DNA of 64,000 bases from Gordonia malaquae NBRC 108250. Lineage in GTDB: Bacteria; Actinomycetota; Actinomycetes; Mycobacteriales; Mycobacteriaceae. The translations under genes were made by a program, and so were the position numbers. The DNA is taken from NCBI RefSeq assembly GCF_000344135.1, contig NZ_BAOP01000025.1:1-64000 (forward strand), written 5' to 3'. This document shows positions 17,287-25,763 of the stretch, piece after piece. Under the pieces are notes generated by a model. That model was not told the DNA's origin. It worked only from the letters and a program-made list of their open reading frames with translations, and ran no database searches. The first letter of the stretch is position 1. Every line of letters begins with the position of its first letter.

Positions 17287-18834
17287 CTACCTGCCGGGCA
17301 GGTACTTCAACGAGCGGAGCAGCGTCGGCGTCAACTTCAAGAACAGACCCTGCGGGATGCCCTTGATGCCGTCCAGTCCGATGACCCGCTGGGTCGCGAT
17401 GGTCTGCGGCTCGGTGTACTTGAGCAGCCCCTCCTGGCCGTGGCGGCGTCCGACGCCCGACACGCCCATGCCGCCCATCGGTGCGGCGGTGGACCCCCAC
17501 GCTGCGGCGTAGCCCTCGTTGATGTTCACCGTTCCCGCACGCAGCTGCTCGGCGATCTTCTGCGCCTGTGCCGTGCTGCCCGCGAAGACGCTGGCGTTGA
17601 GGCCGTACTCGGTGTCGTTGGCGCGTTTGATCGCCTCGTCGACCGAGTCGACGGGGTAGATCGACACGAGCGGGCCGAACGTCTCGTCGGCGAAGCACGT
17701 CATCTCGTCGGACACGTTCTCCAGGACCGTCGGCTCGTAGAAGAACGGGCCGAGGTCGGCGCGCTTACGGCCGCCCGCAAGCACCTTGGCACCCTTGGCG
17801 ACGGCGTCGTCGACATGCGCCTGCACGGTCTCGATCTGCTGCGCGGAGGCGAGCGAGCCCATGTCGGCGTTGAAGTCGTATGTTCCTGCGAGGGTCATGT
17901 TCTTGACGTGCGCGGCGAACTTCGTGGTGAACTCGTCGGCGATCGACCGCTCGACGTAGATGCGCTCGATCGAGATGCAGAGCTGGCCGGAGTTCGAGTA
18001 GCACGCCCGTGCTGCGCCTGCGACGGCGTCGTCGATGTTCACGCCGTCGGTGATGATCATCGGGTTCTTGCCGCCGAGTTCGGCCGAGAAGCCGATGAGC
18101 CGCTTGCCCGCCTGCGCCGCGAGGGTCGCGCCGGTGGCCGACGAGCCCGTGAACATGAGGTAGTCGGTGGTGGCGACGATGGCCTGACCGACGACCGAAC
18201 CGGGTCCAGGGACGACGGCGAACAGCTCACGCGGCAGCCCCGCTTTGTACAGAAGCTCGGCCAGAGCGAGAGCACAGTACGGTGTGTTGCTGTCGGGCTT
18301 GATGACAACGGCGTTGCCCGCGATCAGCGCAGCCACGGCGTCCGACACTGCGAGGGTCAGCGGGTAGTTCCACGGGCTGATGACGCCGACGACGCCCTTC
18401 GGCTGGTAGCGGACGCGGACGTCGGTGGCCCCCGGCAGCATGCCCTGAACATGCTGGTCGGCGAGCATAGACGGGCCCTGCTGGGCGTAGTAGCGGGCGG
18501 TCAGCGCGACGTCGATGACCTCTTCCTGCGCGTAGACACGAGCCTTGCCGGTCTCGGCCTGCGCGATGTCCATCAGCTCCTGCGCGGCGTCGTGCACCAG
18601 CTCGGAGAAACGGTTGAGGACCTTCGCGCGGCTCTGCGGCGACTGCGCACCCCATTGGACCTGAGCGGCGCGTGCACGGGCGACCGCCAGTTCGATGTCG
18701 TCGGCGGTGCCGACGGGGATGGTCGCCATCTCGGCGCCGCTGAACGCTTCGAGGACCGGCTTGGTGGGACGCTCCCCGTCGATCGCGATCAACGCGGCGA
18801 GGCGAGCGAAGTAGTCGGGTGACGGCTTCGGCAT
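17287..18834 (-). CDS. gabD2: Succinate-semialdehyde dehydrogenase, GabD2 type
   Basis: 515 residues, the length of mycobacterial GabD2. ALDH-family features: cofactor region VVGVISPWNYPLT, FTGSSATG, catalytic Glu in AELGGKNP and the nucleophilic Cys in the NSGQLCISIERIYV segment, with the ETFGPLVSIYP C-terminal motif. The enzyme oxidises succinic semialdehyde to succinate with NADP+, feeding the TCA cycle. The RraA gene lies 51 bp upstream on the same strand and may share its transcript. Confidence 0.9.
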   Translation of the reverse strand: MPKPSPDYFARLAALIAIDGERPTKPVLEAFSGAEMATIPVGTADDIELAVARARAAQVQWGAQSPQSRAKVLNRFSELVHDAAQELMDIAQAETGKARVYAQEEVIDVALTARYYAQQGPSMLADQHVQGMLPGATDVRVRYQPKGVVGVISPWNYPLTLAVSDAVAALIAGNAVVIKPDSNTPYCALALAELLYKAGLPRELFAVVPGPGSVVGQAIVATTDYLMFTGSSATGATLAAQAGKRLIGFSAELGGKNPMIITDGVNIDDAVAGAARACYSNSGQLCISIERIYVERSIADEFTTKFAAHVKNMTLAGTYDFNADMGSLASAQQIETVQAHVDDAVAKGAKVLAGGRKRADLGPFFYEPTVLENVSDEMTCFADETFGPLVSIYPVDSVDEAIKRANDTEYGLNASVFAGSTAQAQKIAEQLRAGTVNINEGYAAAWGSTAAPMGGMGVSGVGRRHGQEGLLKYTEPQTIATQRVIGLDGIKGIPQGLFLKLTPTLLRSLKYLPGR

Positions 18835-18885
18835 TACTGCTCCTTGTTCGAGGGTGTCAGTGTTCGATGAGGTTCGGGTGACCGC

Positions 18886-19374
18886 TCAGAGGCCTTGCGC
18901 GACGAGGACGATGCCGTCGTCGTCGGAGTAGGCGATGTCGCCGGGCGTGAAGGTGACGCCGCCCAGTTCCACGGGCACGTCCCGTTCGCCCGCGCCCGTC
19001 TTGGTCGACTTGCGGGGGTTGGTGCCGAGCGCCTTGACGCCGATCGCCATGCCGCCGATGGTCTTGGCGTCACGGATCGCGCCGTTCGCGATGATGCCGA
19101 CCCAGCCGTTCGACCGGCCGAGCTCGGCGATGATGTCGCCCACCAGAGCGGTGTGCACCGATGCGTCGCCGTCGATGACGAGCACGCCGCCCTCGTTGGG
19201 CTCCGACAGGATCGACTTGAGCAGTGCGTTGTCCTGGAAGCAGCGCACAGTCGTCACGGTGCCGACGAACTCGCGGTTGCCGCCGTACTGGGTGAACTGC
19301 GTGTCACAACTGCGCACATCGGCGCCGATCTCGTCGACGAGGTCTGCGGTCGGGGTGAAGTTCAGCGAGGTCAT
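18886..19374 (-). CDS. rraA: RraA family protein (RNase E regulator / 4-hydroxy-4-methyl-2-oxoglutarate aldolase-like)
   Basis: 162 residues. Conserved features: DQ-type N-terminal region ([13 protein letters not shown]), [41 protein letters not shown] containing the G-x20-R-D metal/substrate signature, and [23 protein letters not shown]. In this family some members inhibit RNase E and others are class II aldolases; the sequence alone does not decide. Upstream of gabD2. Confidence 0.88.
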   Translation of the reverse strand: MTSLNFTPTADLVDEIGADVRSCDTQFTQYGGNREFVGTVTTVRCFQDNALLKSILSEPNEGGVLVIDGDASVHTALVGDIIAELGRSNGWVGIIANGAIRDAKTIGGMAIGVKALGTNPRKSTKTGAGERDVPVELGGVTFTPGDIAYSDDDGIVLVAQGL

Positions 19375-19441
19375 GGCCTCGAGTCTAGGCGTTGTTACCG
19401 GCGAGTCATATGTGATGTCTCGCCGCTCATCGGCCGATCAC

Positions 19442-19515
19442 CGCGAAATGTGCACCTGAGCGGGCCTACGAGCCCCTATAGGCTCTCGCACCTCTTCTGT
19501 GGTGCACATTTCGCG
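19442..19515. repeat. Long-spaced perfect inverted repeat with inner hairpin
   Basis: Arms CGCGAAATGTGCACC (19442-19456) and GGTGCACATTTCGCG (19501-19515), 15 bp and perfect, 44 bp apart. The spacer holds its own hairpin GAGCC-CCTATA-GGCTC (19470-19485). It sits in the 505-bp gap between rraA and the lipoprotein gene. The gap otherwise holds only hipA-like debris and a short open stretch on the plus strand (about 19682-19815, ELGYGGLVVDDL) bounded by a stop and lacking a start. Confidence 0.7.
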
Positions 19516-19533
19516 AAGCACATGCGGGACAGT

Positions 19534-19690
19534 TCAATCGGACACCAGCGTCTCGGCACGATAGGACAGCATCACGGCTAGTCGGCCGGTGTTCTCGTCC
19601 GAGAACCCGATCTCGGCGCATCGAGATATCCGTTCCCGACTCGGGGTTGCCACGTCGTCCAGCGGCGCACCGCCACTCCTAGATCGAACT
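19534..19690 (-). pseudogene. Fragment of a second hipA-like 3' end
   Basis: The reverse strand reads RCAEIGFSDENTGRLAVML and then YRAETLVSD-stop. The end of the hipA copy at 20412 reads RCAEIGFADRDTERLIALL and then TARAESLTGS-stop. Upstream, TTWQPR echoes TTWIPR of that copy but in a shifted frame with an extra segment. Only the last ~40 codons are recognisable, so it is a relic. It suggests that the hipA region was duplicated and then decayed. Confidence 0.65.
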
Positions 19691-19879
19691 CGGGTACGGC
19701 GGCCTCGTCGTCGACGACCTCAGCTGGACGGCCCGGACCTACGCCAGGCCCAGCTTCTGGGGCCACCGATTCACCGACGAAGCGAGGGCCACGCGGCCCG
19801 GGATTCTGCACCCAGTGACGTGAGACCCTCGCTCCGGCAACCGCTTCGTCATCAGACGCACGTCACGACAGCGAAATGA

Positions 19880-20293
19880 TCAACTCGCCGCGTCCACCGG
19901 ACTCAGCGTGACGTCCCAGGTGCGGCGAGTGAGGTTGGACTTGCGTCCGACGAACGCGATTCCGTTCCACTGGCCGTCGAACTTCGCGTAGCAGTCGTTG
20001 AAGCACACCGTGAGGCGCCCGTTCGAGAGCGCCCACGACTCGTTGCCCGGCGTGCTGTCTGGGTTGACCCCGCTCGGCGAATTGACGTAGTGGAAGTCCC
20101 CACCTGCCACGAACGTGATGTCCAGATCTCCGCCGAACGTCTCGACACTGTGCCACCGCGTGCTCAGCAGCATCTCGGTCAGATCTGTCGGTGATCCGGG
20201 GACCGGGTGGCCGGCCTCCGTGCACGCGGTAGCCAACAACGGGAGCGCGAGGAGCAGTCCCGCCGTCGCGATCGCTCTCCGTGACTGCCCCAC
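19880..20293 (-). CDS. Lipoprotein, META/lipocalin-like, function unknown
   Basis: 137 residues. A type II signal peptide ends in the lipobox LLATAC (Cys24), so the mature protein is lipid-anchored on the outer face of the membrane. The body is beta-rich with a repeated W-x-S/V pattern (STRWHSVETFGGD, ESWALSNGRLTVCFNDCYAKFDGQWNG) and one C-x3-C pair. It lies between two hipA relics and may be cargo of that variable region. Confidence 0.75.
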   Translation of the reverse strand: MGQSRRAIATAGLLLALPLLATACTEAGHPVPGSPTDLTEMLLSTRWHSVETFGGDLDITFVAGGDFHYVNSPSGVNPDSTPGNESWALSNGRLTVCFNDCYAKFDGQWNGIAFVGRKSNLTRRTWDVTLSPVDAAS

Positions 20294-20411
20294 CGGCGGC
20301 TCCCTCGTGTCGTGTCTTGGAATGAGGATAGCCGGGCTCTCGACAACGAGGACGAGCGTTCGACCGGACGACGCTACCGGCCGCGAGGATGGTCGCGATC
20401 TGACGGACCTT

Positions 20412-21369
20412 TCAACTGCCCGTCAACGATTCGGCCCGCGCAGTGAGCAACGCGATGAGTCGCTCGGTGTCACGGTCGGCGAACCCGATCTCGGCGCAGC
20501 GCGGAATCCACGTTGTGCTCACGTCACACACCTCGTCGATCATCCGCCGCATCGGGCGCGCACCGACACCGAGCCGCTCTCCGGCGTCGATGAAGTCCGA
20601 ACGCTTCAGCCGGTTCGCGCGACCGTAGAGATTCATCGCCATCGGATCGCGCCACTTCAAGTAAGGCTGGGTGGTGAGGAGGTCGTATGCGGGCGTCGGC
20701 CGCCACCAGGAGGCCCGTCACTCCCGACTCGTCCTCGACGATCGTCGTCGAAGCCGCGGTGATTCCGCAGGCCGCGGCCATCCGCATGAAGAAGTGCTCG
20801 TTCTCGACAAGCTTCGGAAAGCCTGACGGAGGGGAGAGTTTGAGGATCGCGGGCCCTCGATCGGTGACCGTCGGCGTGCTCCACATCGACGCACTCACCT
20901 TCGGCTGCACGCCGGCCATCGCGACGGCGTCGGATTCGAACGACGAGGTGAACTCCCGGAACACCTCGCGCAAGTCCGTCACCATGTCCGTGACCATCGG
21001 TGGGCGAATACGGGGCTCGCACCCCTCGGGGACCACTCGTACGTCTCCGACAGTGTCACTCCCCACAGAGAGCAGTAGCGTGAAGTGGTCGTCTGCCGAC
21101 GTCTTCGTCGCAGTCAGTGCGACGCCCAGGCGGACGCCCTCTGGGAGCAGACCGGCGAAGAAGGCAGGCAGGGCGTCTCCTCCGACCTCGAACGGCGAGT
21201 CCGGACCGGGGAGCGACCATGCGATCCCTCCCGTACGACCCGTTGGAATCGGATCGCGATAGTCGAGGGTCGTCACCCCTTTTCCGTCCCGAGTCAGGGC
21301 CGCGGTGAGGCGGTCGCCTACGTACACATCGGCGCGGTCGACCGCGCGAAGATCCGCTGCGGCGGTCAT
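20412..21369 (-). pseudogene. hipA: HipA-family kinase toxin gene, internally deleted
   Basis: The 5' part (21369 to about 20695) encodes the HipA N-terminal domain, LPEGVRLGVAL, the GVQPKVSASM and ILKLSP nucleotide region and NEHFFMRMAA. At about 20691-20695 the reading jumps frame to PAYDLLTTQP, KWRDPMAMNLYGR and the normal C-terminus. The catalytic core expected between these (RFDR, H-x-ED, GNxDxHxKN) is missing, roughly 100-130 codons. The toxin cannot be active. Translation from the start yields 281 residues with a nonsense tail. The gene overlaps hipB by 4 bp. Confidence 0.85.
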
Positions 21370-21623
21370 CGACCGTCGCCTTTGGGCCTGACATCGACCG
21401 CGAGCCCCAGGACGTCCGCCACAGCGGTCAGTGCACCCAGGCGGACCGACGGGCTGCCGTATTCCAGCGCTTGGACGGTCGAGCGTGAGACATCGGCGAG
21501 GTCGGCGAGCATCTCCTGCGTCAACCCGAGTGCACGTCGACGTTCGGCGACAACCATCGCTATGCCTGCATTCTCATGCATAGCGAGCCGCGATGCCGGG
21601 TTGGTGTTCCGCGGACGCGCCAT
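21366..21623 (-). CDS. hipB: HipB-type antitoxin, XRE-family DNA-binding protein
   Basis: 85 residues from the ATG at 21623, preceded by AGGAGGT; the longer upstream frame lacks support. An XRE helix-turn-helix is clear (ALGLTQEMLADLADVSRSTVQALEYG). HipB binds HipA and represses its own operon. Three operator-like sites of one design lie in and before this gene. The partner toxin is deleted, so this is now an orphan repressor that may still be expressed. Confidence 0.85.
   Translation of the reverse strand: MARPRNTNPASRLAMHENAGIAMVVAERRRALGLTQEMLADLADVSRSTVQALEYGSPSVRLGALTAVADVLGLAVDVRPKGDGR
21558..21585. promoter_or_regulatory. HipB operator candidate, inside the hipB coding region
   Basis: CGCTATGC-N12-GCATAGCG, perfect 8-bp arms, within the first codons of hipB. 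Same design as the sites at 21632 and 21693. Confidence 0.65.
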
Positions 21624-21631
21624 ACGACCTC

Positions 21632-21655
21632 CTATGCCTTGATTCACAAGCATAG
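21632..21655. promoter_or_regulatory. HipB operator candidate at the hipB ribosome binding region
   Basis: CTATGC-N12-GCATAG, 9 bp upstream of the hipB ATG, with extra inner pairing (CTTG/CAAG). The best-placed site for autoregulation. Confidence 0.7.
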
Positions 21656-21692
21656 CTTGTCTTCGCCCTCCGCCCGAGCGCTTCACCCCTAC

Positions 21693-21716
21693 CAATGCAT
21701 GCGATTCAAGGCATAG
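21693..21716. promoter_or_regulatory. HipB operator candidate, distal
   Basis: CAATGC-N12-GCATAG, one mismatch from the 21632 site, in the gap between hipB and the CoA-transferase gene. Three sites within 160 bp could allow cooperative or looped binding. Confidence 0.6.
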
Positions 21717-21729
21717 TGGTGCCGAGTAC

Positions 21730-22947
21730 TCAGACGATGACACCCGCAGCGCGGAGGCGGTCGAGTTCGGCGGTGTCGAGACCGAGGACGTCACCGAGCA
21801 CCACTGCCGTGTCCGAGCCGAGAGCGACGGCGGGGACGCTGCCGGAGTACTCGCCGTCGAACCGCATGGGCGAACTCGACGAGATGACGTCGCCGATGCC
21901 CGGCTGGTCGACTCCGACGAGAACCGGGTCGATCCCGGCGTCGGCTTCGAAGTCGGCTGCGACGACCGACGCGGAGCGGTACGGTCCCCACAACACGCCC
22001 GCATCCGAGAGCGCAGTGTGCACGTCAACCGTCGAATGCTGCGCGAACCACGGGGTCAGGACCGCCTCGATGACGCCGCGATGTGCGTACCTGCCCTCAT
22101 CGGTCGTGAAGTCGGCTTCGAGCGAGGCCGCCAAGGCGGCGAACACCTCGGTGGTGCCGGTCGCGATCCCGATCGACGCCCACTGCCTCGGGGTGAGCGC
22201 GACGATCATCACGCGGTCGCCGTCGGCGGTGGCGAAGTCGACACCGAAGCTGCCGTAGAGGTGATTTCCGTGGCGGGCACGGTCCCCGCGTTCGGCGGCT
22301 TCGGTGAACCAGCCGAGGTCGGCCACGGCGGCGGTCGCCGTGTCGGCGAGCGCGATCTCCACGTTGGCGCCATGCCCGGTCTTGTCCCGGCGACGCAGCG
22401 CGGCGAGCACCGCCGTCGCCACCTGCTGACCGCACAGGAAGTCCCAACCGGGCAGCACGTGGTTCGTCGGCGCGTCCGTGTACGCGGGGCCGGTCATGTC
22501 GGCGACGCCTGCGGCGCCGTTCACCGTGTAATCGACGGCCGGTCGGCCGTCGGCACGCCCCTGCACGCGGACCGCGATCACATCCTCCCGGCGGGCGGCG
22601 AGCGCCTCATAGGAGAACCACGGGCGGCCGACAGCGTTGTCGATGACGATGCCCGCGTCGGTGCCGGGAGCGGTGGCGAGGCCGAGCAGCAGGTCGCGCC
22701 CCACGTCGCTGCGGACGTCGAGCATCACTGATCGTTTCCCACGATTGAGGGAGTTCCAGTAGAGGCTCTCACCGGTCCTATCGGACAACGGCCACCGTTT
22801 GACGTCGGCGTTGCCGCCCATCGGGTCGACTCGAATCACCTCTGCGCCCATCTGGGCGAGGGCCTTGCCTGCACTCGGCCCTGCGACGAACGACGCGAAT
22901 TCGATGATGCGCACGCCGCTGAGCGGGAGTGTGGTCGGTGTGGGCAT
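21730..22947 (-). CDS. mct: 2-methylfumaryl-CoA isomerase-like (mesaconyl-CoA C1-C4 CoA transferase), CaiB/BaiF family
   Basis: 405 residues, a family III CoA-transferase. GVRIIEFASFVAGPSAGKAL, YWNSLNRGKRS, AVDYTVNGAAGVADMTGP, NHVLPGWDFLCGQ and the RHGNHLYGSFGVDFATADG segment match the Mct subgroup, which moves CoA within mesaconyl-C1-CoA to give mesaconyl-C4-CoA. Downstream steps to pyruvate and acetyl-CoA are encoded divergently (hydratase at 25763, CitE-type lyase at 24223). The subgroup call is from recalled sequence patterns. A 17-bp repeat site lies in its promoter region. Confidence 0.78.
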   Translation of the reverse strand: MPTPTTLPLSGVRIIEFASFVAGPSAGKALAQMGAEVIRVDPMGGNADVKRWPLSDRTGESLYWNSLNRGKRSVMLDVRSDVGRDLLLGLATAPGTDAGIVIDNAVGRPWFSYEALAARREDVIAVRVQGRADGRPAVDYTVNGAAGVADMTGPAYTDAPTNHVLPGWDFLCGQQVATAVLAALRRRDKTGHGANVEIALADTATAAVADLGWFTEAAERGDRARHGNHLYGSFGVDFATADGDRVMIVALTPRQWASIGIATGTTEVFAALAASLEADFTTDEGRYAHRGVIEAVLTPWFAQHSTVDVHTALSDAGVLWGPYRSASVVAADFEADAGIDPVLVGVDQPGIGDVISSSSPMRFDGEYSGSVPAVALGSDTAVVLGDVLGLDTAELDRLRAAGVIV

Positions 22948-22988
22948 GTGTACGTCTCCTCGGTCGGGCTATAGCGTTCGTTCCTTAG

Positions 22989-23005
22989 ATTGTATATTAT
23001 GCGTA
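22989..23005. promoter_or_regulatory. Putative GntR operator, copy 1
   Basis: ATTGTATATTATGCGTA in the 106-bp gap between the divergent mct and acyl-CoA dehydrogenase genes. The same 17 bases recur, inverted, at 30355-30371 in the other divergent promoter of the island. It is AT-rich against a GC-rich background. The regulator at 27210 is the obvious candidate binder. Confidence 0.75.
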
Positions 23006-23053
23006 GCATCTCGAGTTGTACATCATCACACGCCGATGCCAAGGGAGGCATTC

Positions 23054-24226
23054 ATGTCACAAGTCAGTTCTGAGGACTTCGCGCAGATCAAGGACGCCGT
23101 CCACGAGTTCATTCGTACCCGCGTGGTGCCGCGTGAGCGCGAGATCGCCGACACCGACGCCATCCCCGACGACATCCGGCAGGCAGCGAAGGACATCGGC
23201 CTCTTCGGCTACGCGATCCCGCAGGAGTGGGGCGGCCTCGGGCTCGACCTCACGCAGGACGTCGAACTCGCGATGGAGTTCGGCTACACGGCACTTGCGC
23301 TGCGGTCGATGTTCGGCACCAACAACGGCATCGCAGGCCAGGTACTGGTGAACTTCGGCACCGACGAGCAGAAGGGCCAGTGGCTCGAAGGCATCGCGTC
23401 GGGCGACGTCGTCGCATCGTTCGCACTCACCGAGCCGGGCGCGGGCTCCAACCCGGCGGGCCTGCGAACCAAGGCAGTGCAGCAGGACGACGGGGACTGG
23501 GTGATCGACGGAGCCAAGTGCTTCATCACCAACGCCGCACTGTCGAACCTCTTGGTCACGTTCGCGCGAGTCCGTCCGGCCGACGAGAACGGCCCCGGCA
23601 TCGGCGCCTTCCTCATCCCCACCGACACACCCGGCGTCACCGTCGCCGAGCATGACGAGAAGATGGGCCAGCAGGGCGCGTGGACATCGGACGTCCACTA
23701 CGACGGCGTCCGTGTCCCCGCCTCAGCGCTCGTCGGCGGCGACGTCGACTCCGGCTACAAGGCCGCCATGACATCCCTCGCGCGGGGTCGCGTGCACATC
23801 GCCGCGCTGTCCGTCGGGTCCGCGCAGCGCGCACTCGACGAGTCTCTCCGGCACGCCGCCGTCACCACCCAGGGGGGCACTCCCATCGGCGACTTCCAGC
23901 TGGTCCAAGCCCACCTGGCCGACATGCAGACCGGGATCATGGCCGGACGCGCACTGGTCCGCGACGCCGCCGCGAAGTACGTGTCGGGCGAGGACCGGCG
24001 CATCTCGCCGTCGGTCGCGAAGGTGTTCTGCACCGAGATGGTCGGTCAGGTGGCCGACAAGGCCGTCCAGATCCACGGCGGCAGCGGCTACATGCGCGAA
24101 ATGACGGTCGAGCGCATCTACCGGGACGTCCGCCTCCTGCGGCTGTACGAGGGCACCAGCGAGATCCAGCGGCTCATCATCGGAGGCGGCCTCGTGCGCC
24201 AGGCCAAGAAGGCGGCCAAGGGATGA
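23054..24226 (+). CDS. Acyl-CoA dehydrogenase
   Basis: 390 residues from the ATG at 23054 with GGGAGG upstream; longer in-frame starts cross the operator. Family signatures: FALTEPGAGSNPAG (FAD/substrate), CFITNAALSN, QIHGGSGYMREM and the catalytic Glu in LYEGTSEIQ. It makes the alpha,beta double bond of an acyl-CoA and passes electrons to ETF. As first gene of the operon, before a CitE-type lyase and mesaconyl-CoA-type hydratase, it could act on methylsuccinyl-CoA or a related branched C5 unit (inference). Confidence 0.88.
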   Translation: MSQVSSEDFAQIKDAVHEFIRTRVVPREREIADTDAIPDDIRQAAKDIGLFGYAIPQEWGGLGLDLTQDVELAMEFGYTALALRSMFGTNNGIAGQVLVNFGTDEQKGQWLEGIASGDVVASFALTEPGAGSNPAGLRTKAVQQDDGDWVIDGAKCFITNAALSNLLVTFARVRPADENGPGIGAFLIPTDTPGVTVAEHDEKMGQQGAWTSDVHYDGVRVPASALVGGDVDSGYKAAMTSLARGRVHIAALSVGSAQRALDESLRHAAVTTQGGTPIGDFQLVQAHLADMQTGIMAGRALVRDAAAKYVSGEDRRISPSVAKVFCTEMVGQVADKAVQIHGGSGYMREMTVERIYRDVRLLRLYEGTSEIQRLIIGGGLVRQAKKAAKG

Positions 24227-24996
24227 GCGCCGCCACCGCCTCGACACTGCTGTTCGTCCCCGGCGACCGCCCCGACCGGTTCGACAAGGCCGCCGCGGCA
24301 GGCGCGGATCTGGTGGTCCTCGACTTGGAGGACGCGGTGTCGGCGGACGCCAAGGACGCCGCCAGGGCGAACGTGGCCGCTTGGGCCGCCCACCGCCCGT
24401 GCGCGGTGCGCATCAACTCCGCCGACACTCGATGGTTCCGTGCCGACCTCGACGCCCTCTCCGCGAAAGACGTCACGATCATGATCCCCAAGGCCGAGGA
24501 CCCCGCGGTGCTGGCGGGCATCGGCGGCAACGTGATCGCCTTGATCGAGACCGCGCGCGGCGTTCTCAACGCCCCCGCCATCGCCTCCGTGCCCGGCGTG
24601 GTTCGACTCGCAGTGGGCACGTTCGACCTGGCCGCCGAACTGGGCGTCGACCCCACGGACACCGAGGCGCTGCTCCCCACGCGCGGCGCGCTGGTCCTCG
24701 CCTCTGCCGCGGCGGGTCTGCCCGGACCGATCGACGGGGTCACCGCGGCGATCGACGAGCCTGATCGGATCATTGCCGACACCACGTACGCACGGCGTCT
24801 CGGTTTCGCCGGAAAGCTGTGCATTCATCCGCGTCAACTGCGGCCTGCCGCAGCGGCGCTGCGCCCGACTGAGGCTCAGATCGGTTGGGCACGTCGCATC
24901 GTCGAGGCCTCGAGCGGCGCTGTCGCCCAGGTCGACGGCGAGATGGTCGACAAACCCGTCGTCGATCGCGCACACGCCATCCTCGCCCGAATCTGA
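24223..24996 (+). CDS. CitE-like CoA-ester lyase, probable citramalyl-CoA or malyl-CoA lyase
   Basis: 257 residues; start overlaps the previous stop (ATGA). HpcH/HpaI-CitE family: [55 protein letters not shown] with the metal Glu, [12 protein letters not shown] and [10 protein letters not shown]. Such enzymes cleave 3-hydroxyacyl-CoA esters such as citramalyl-CoA to pyruvate and acetyl-CoA. With Mct and the Meh-like hydratase in the same island, citramalyl-CoA is the most coherent substrate (inference). Confidence 0.85.
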   Translation: MSAATASTLLFVPGDRPDRFDKAAAAGADLVVLDLEDAVSADAKDAARANVAAWAAHRPCAVRINSADTRWFRADLDALSAKDVTIMIPKAEDPAVLAGIGGNVIALIETARGVLNAPAIASVPGVVRLAVGTFDLAAELGVDPTDTEALLPTRGALVLASAAAGLPGPIDGVTAAIDEPDRIIADTTYARRLGFAGKLCIHPRQLRPAAAALRPTEAQIGWARRIVEASSGAVAQVDGEMVDKPVVDRAHAILARI

Positions 24997-25019
24997 CCCT
25001 GACTAGAAAGAAGCCAACA

Positions 25020-25763
25020 ATGTCTGCACTGCTCCAAGGAAAGACCGCCGTCATCACCGGTGCCGCACAGGGCATCGGACTCGCGATCGCCGAGAAGTTC
25101 GTCGCCGAGGGCGCCCGCGTGGTGCTGGGTGACTTGAACGGCGAGCAGGTCGCCGCCGCTGCCGCCACTCTCGGAGACGAGTCCGTCGCCCGCGGCGTCG
25201 CCTGCAACGTGACCTCCGGCGACGACGTGCAAGCACTGCTCGACGCCGCGATCGAGGCGTTCGGCGCCGTCGACGTGATGATCAACAACGCGGGCATCAC
25301 TCGCGACGCGACCATGCGGAAGATGACCGAAGACCAGTTCGACCAGGTCATCGACGTGCACCTCAAGGGAGTGTGGCACGGCACGCGTCTGGCTGCGGCC
25401 CACATGCGCGAGCGCAAGACCGGCTCGATCATCAACCTCTCGTCCATCTCCGGCAAGGTCGGCCTGGCAGGCCAGACCAACTACTCCGCCGCCAAGGCAG
25501 GCATCGTCGGACTCTCGAAGGCTGCGGCCAAAGAGGTGGGCTACCTCGGTGTGCGCGTGAACTGCATCCAGCCGGGACTGATCCGCACCGCGATGACCGA
25601 AGCGATGCCGCAGAAGATCTGGGACGCCAAGATGGCTGAGATCCCGATGGACCGCGCGGGCGAGCCGAGCGAGATCGCCGGCGTCGCGGTCTTCCTCGCA
25701 TCGGACCTGTCGTCGTACATGACGGGCACCGTTCTGGAAGTGACCGGCGGACGGTACATGTGA
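25020..25763 (+). CDS. SDR-family 3-oxoacyl/3-hydroxyacyl-CoA dehydrogenase (FabG-like)
   Basis: 247 residues. Rossmann TGAAQGIG at about 15-22, NNAG, catalytic Ser in NLSSISG, YSAAK catalytic Tyr/Lys, and the FabG-type end [17 protein letters not shown]. It probably oxidises a 3-hydroxyacyl-CoA in the pathway of the island, before the thiolase. The next gene starts inside its stop (TGATG). Confidence 0.88.
   Translation: MSALLQGKTAVITGAAQGIGLAIAEKFVAEGARVVLGDLNGEQVAAAAATLGDESVARGVACNVTSGDDVQALLDAAIEAFGAVDVMINNAGITRDATMRKMTEDQFDQVIDVHLKGVWHGTRLAAAHMRERKTGSIINLSSISGKVGLAGQTNYSAAKAGIVGLSKAAAKEVGYLGVRVNCIQPGLIRTAMTEAMPQKIWDAKMAEIPMDRAGEPSEIAGVAVFLASDLSSYMTGTVLEVTGGRYM

Noticed and set aside
19578..19811. 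77-codon minus-strand frame
   Set aside because: Overlaps the hipA relic in another frame; composition and lack of ribosome binding site suggest debris.
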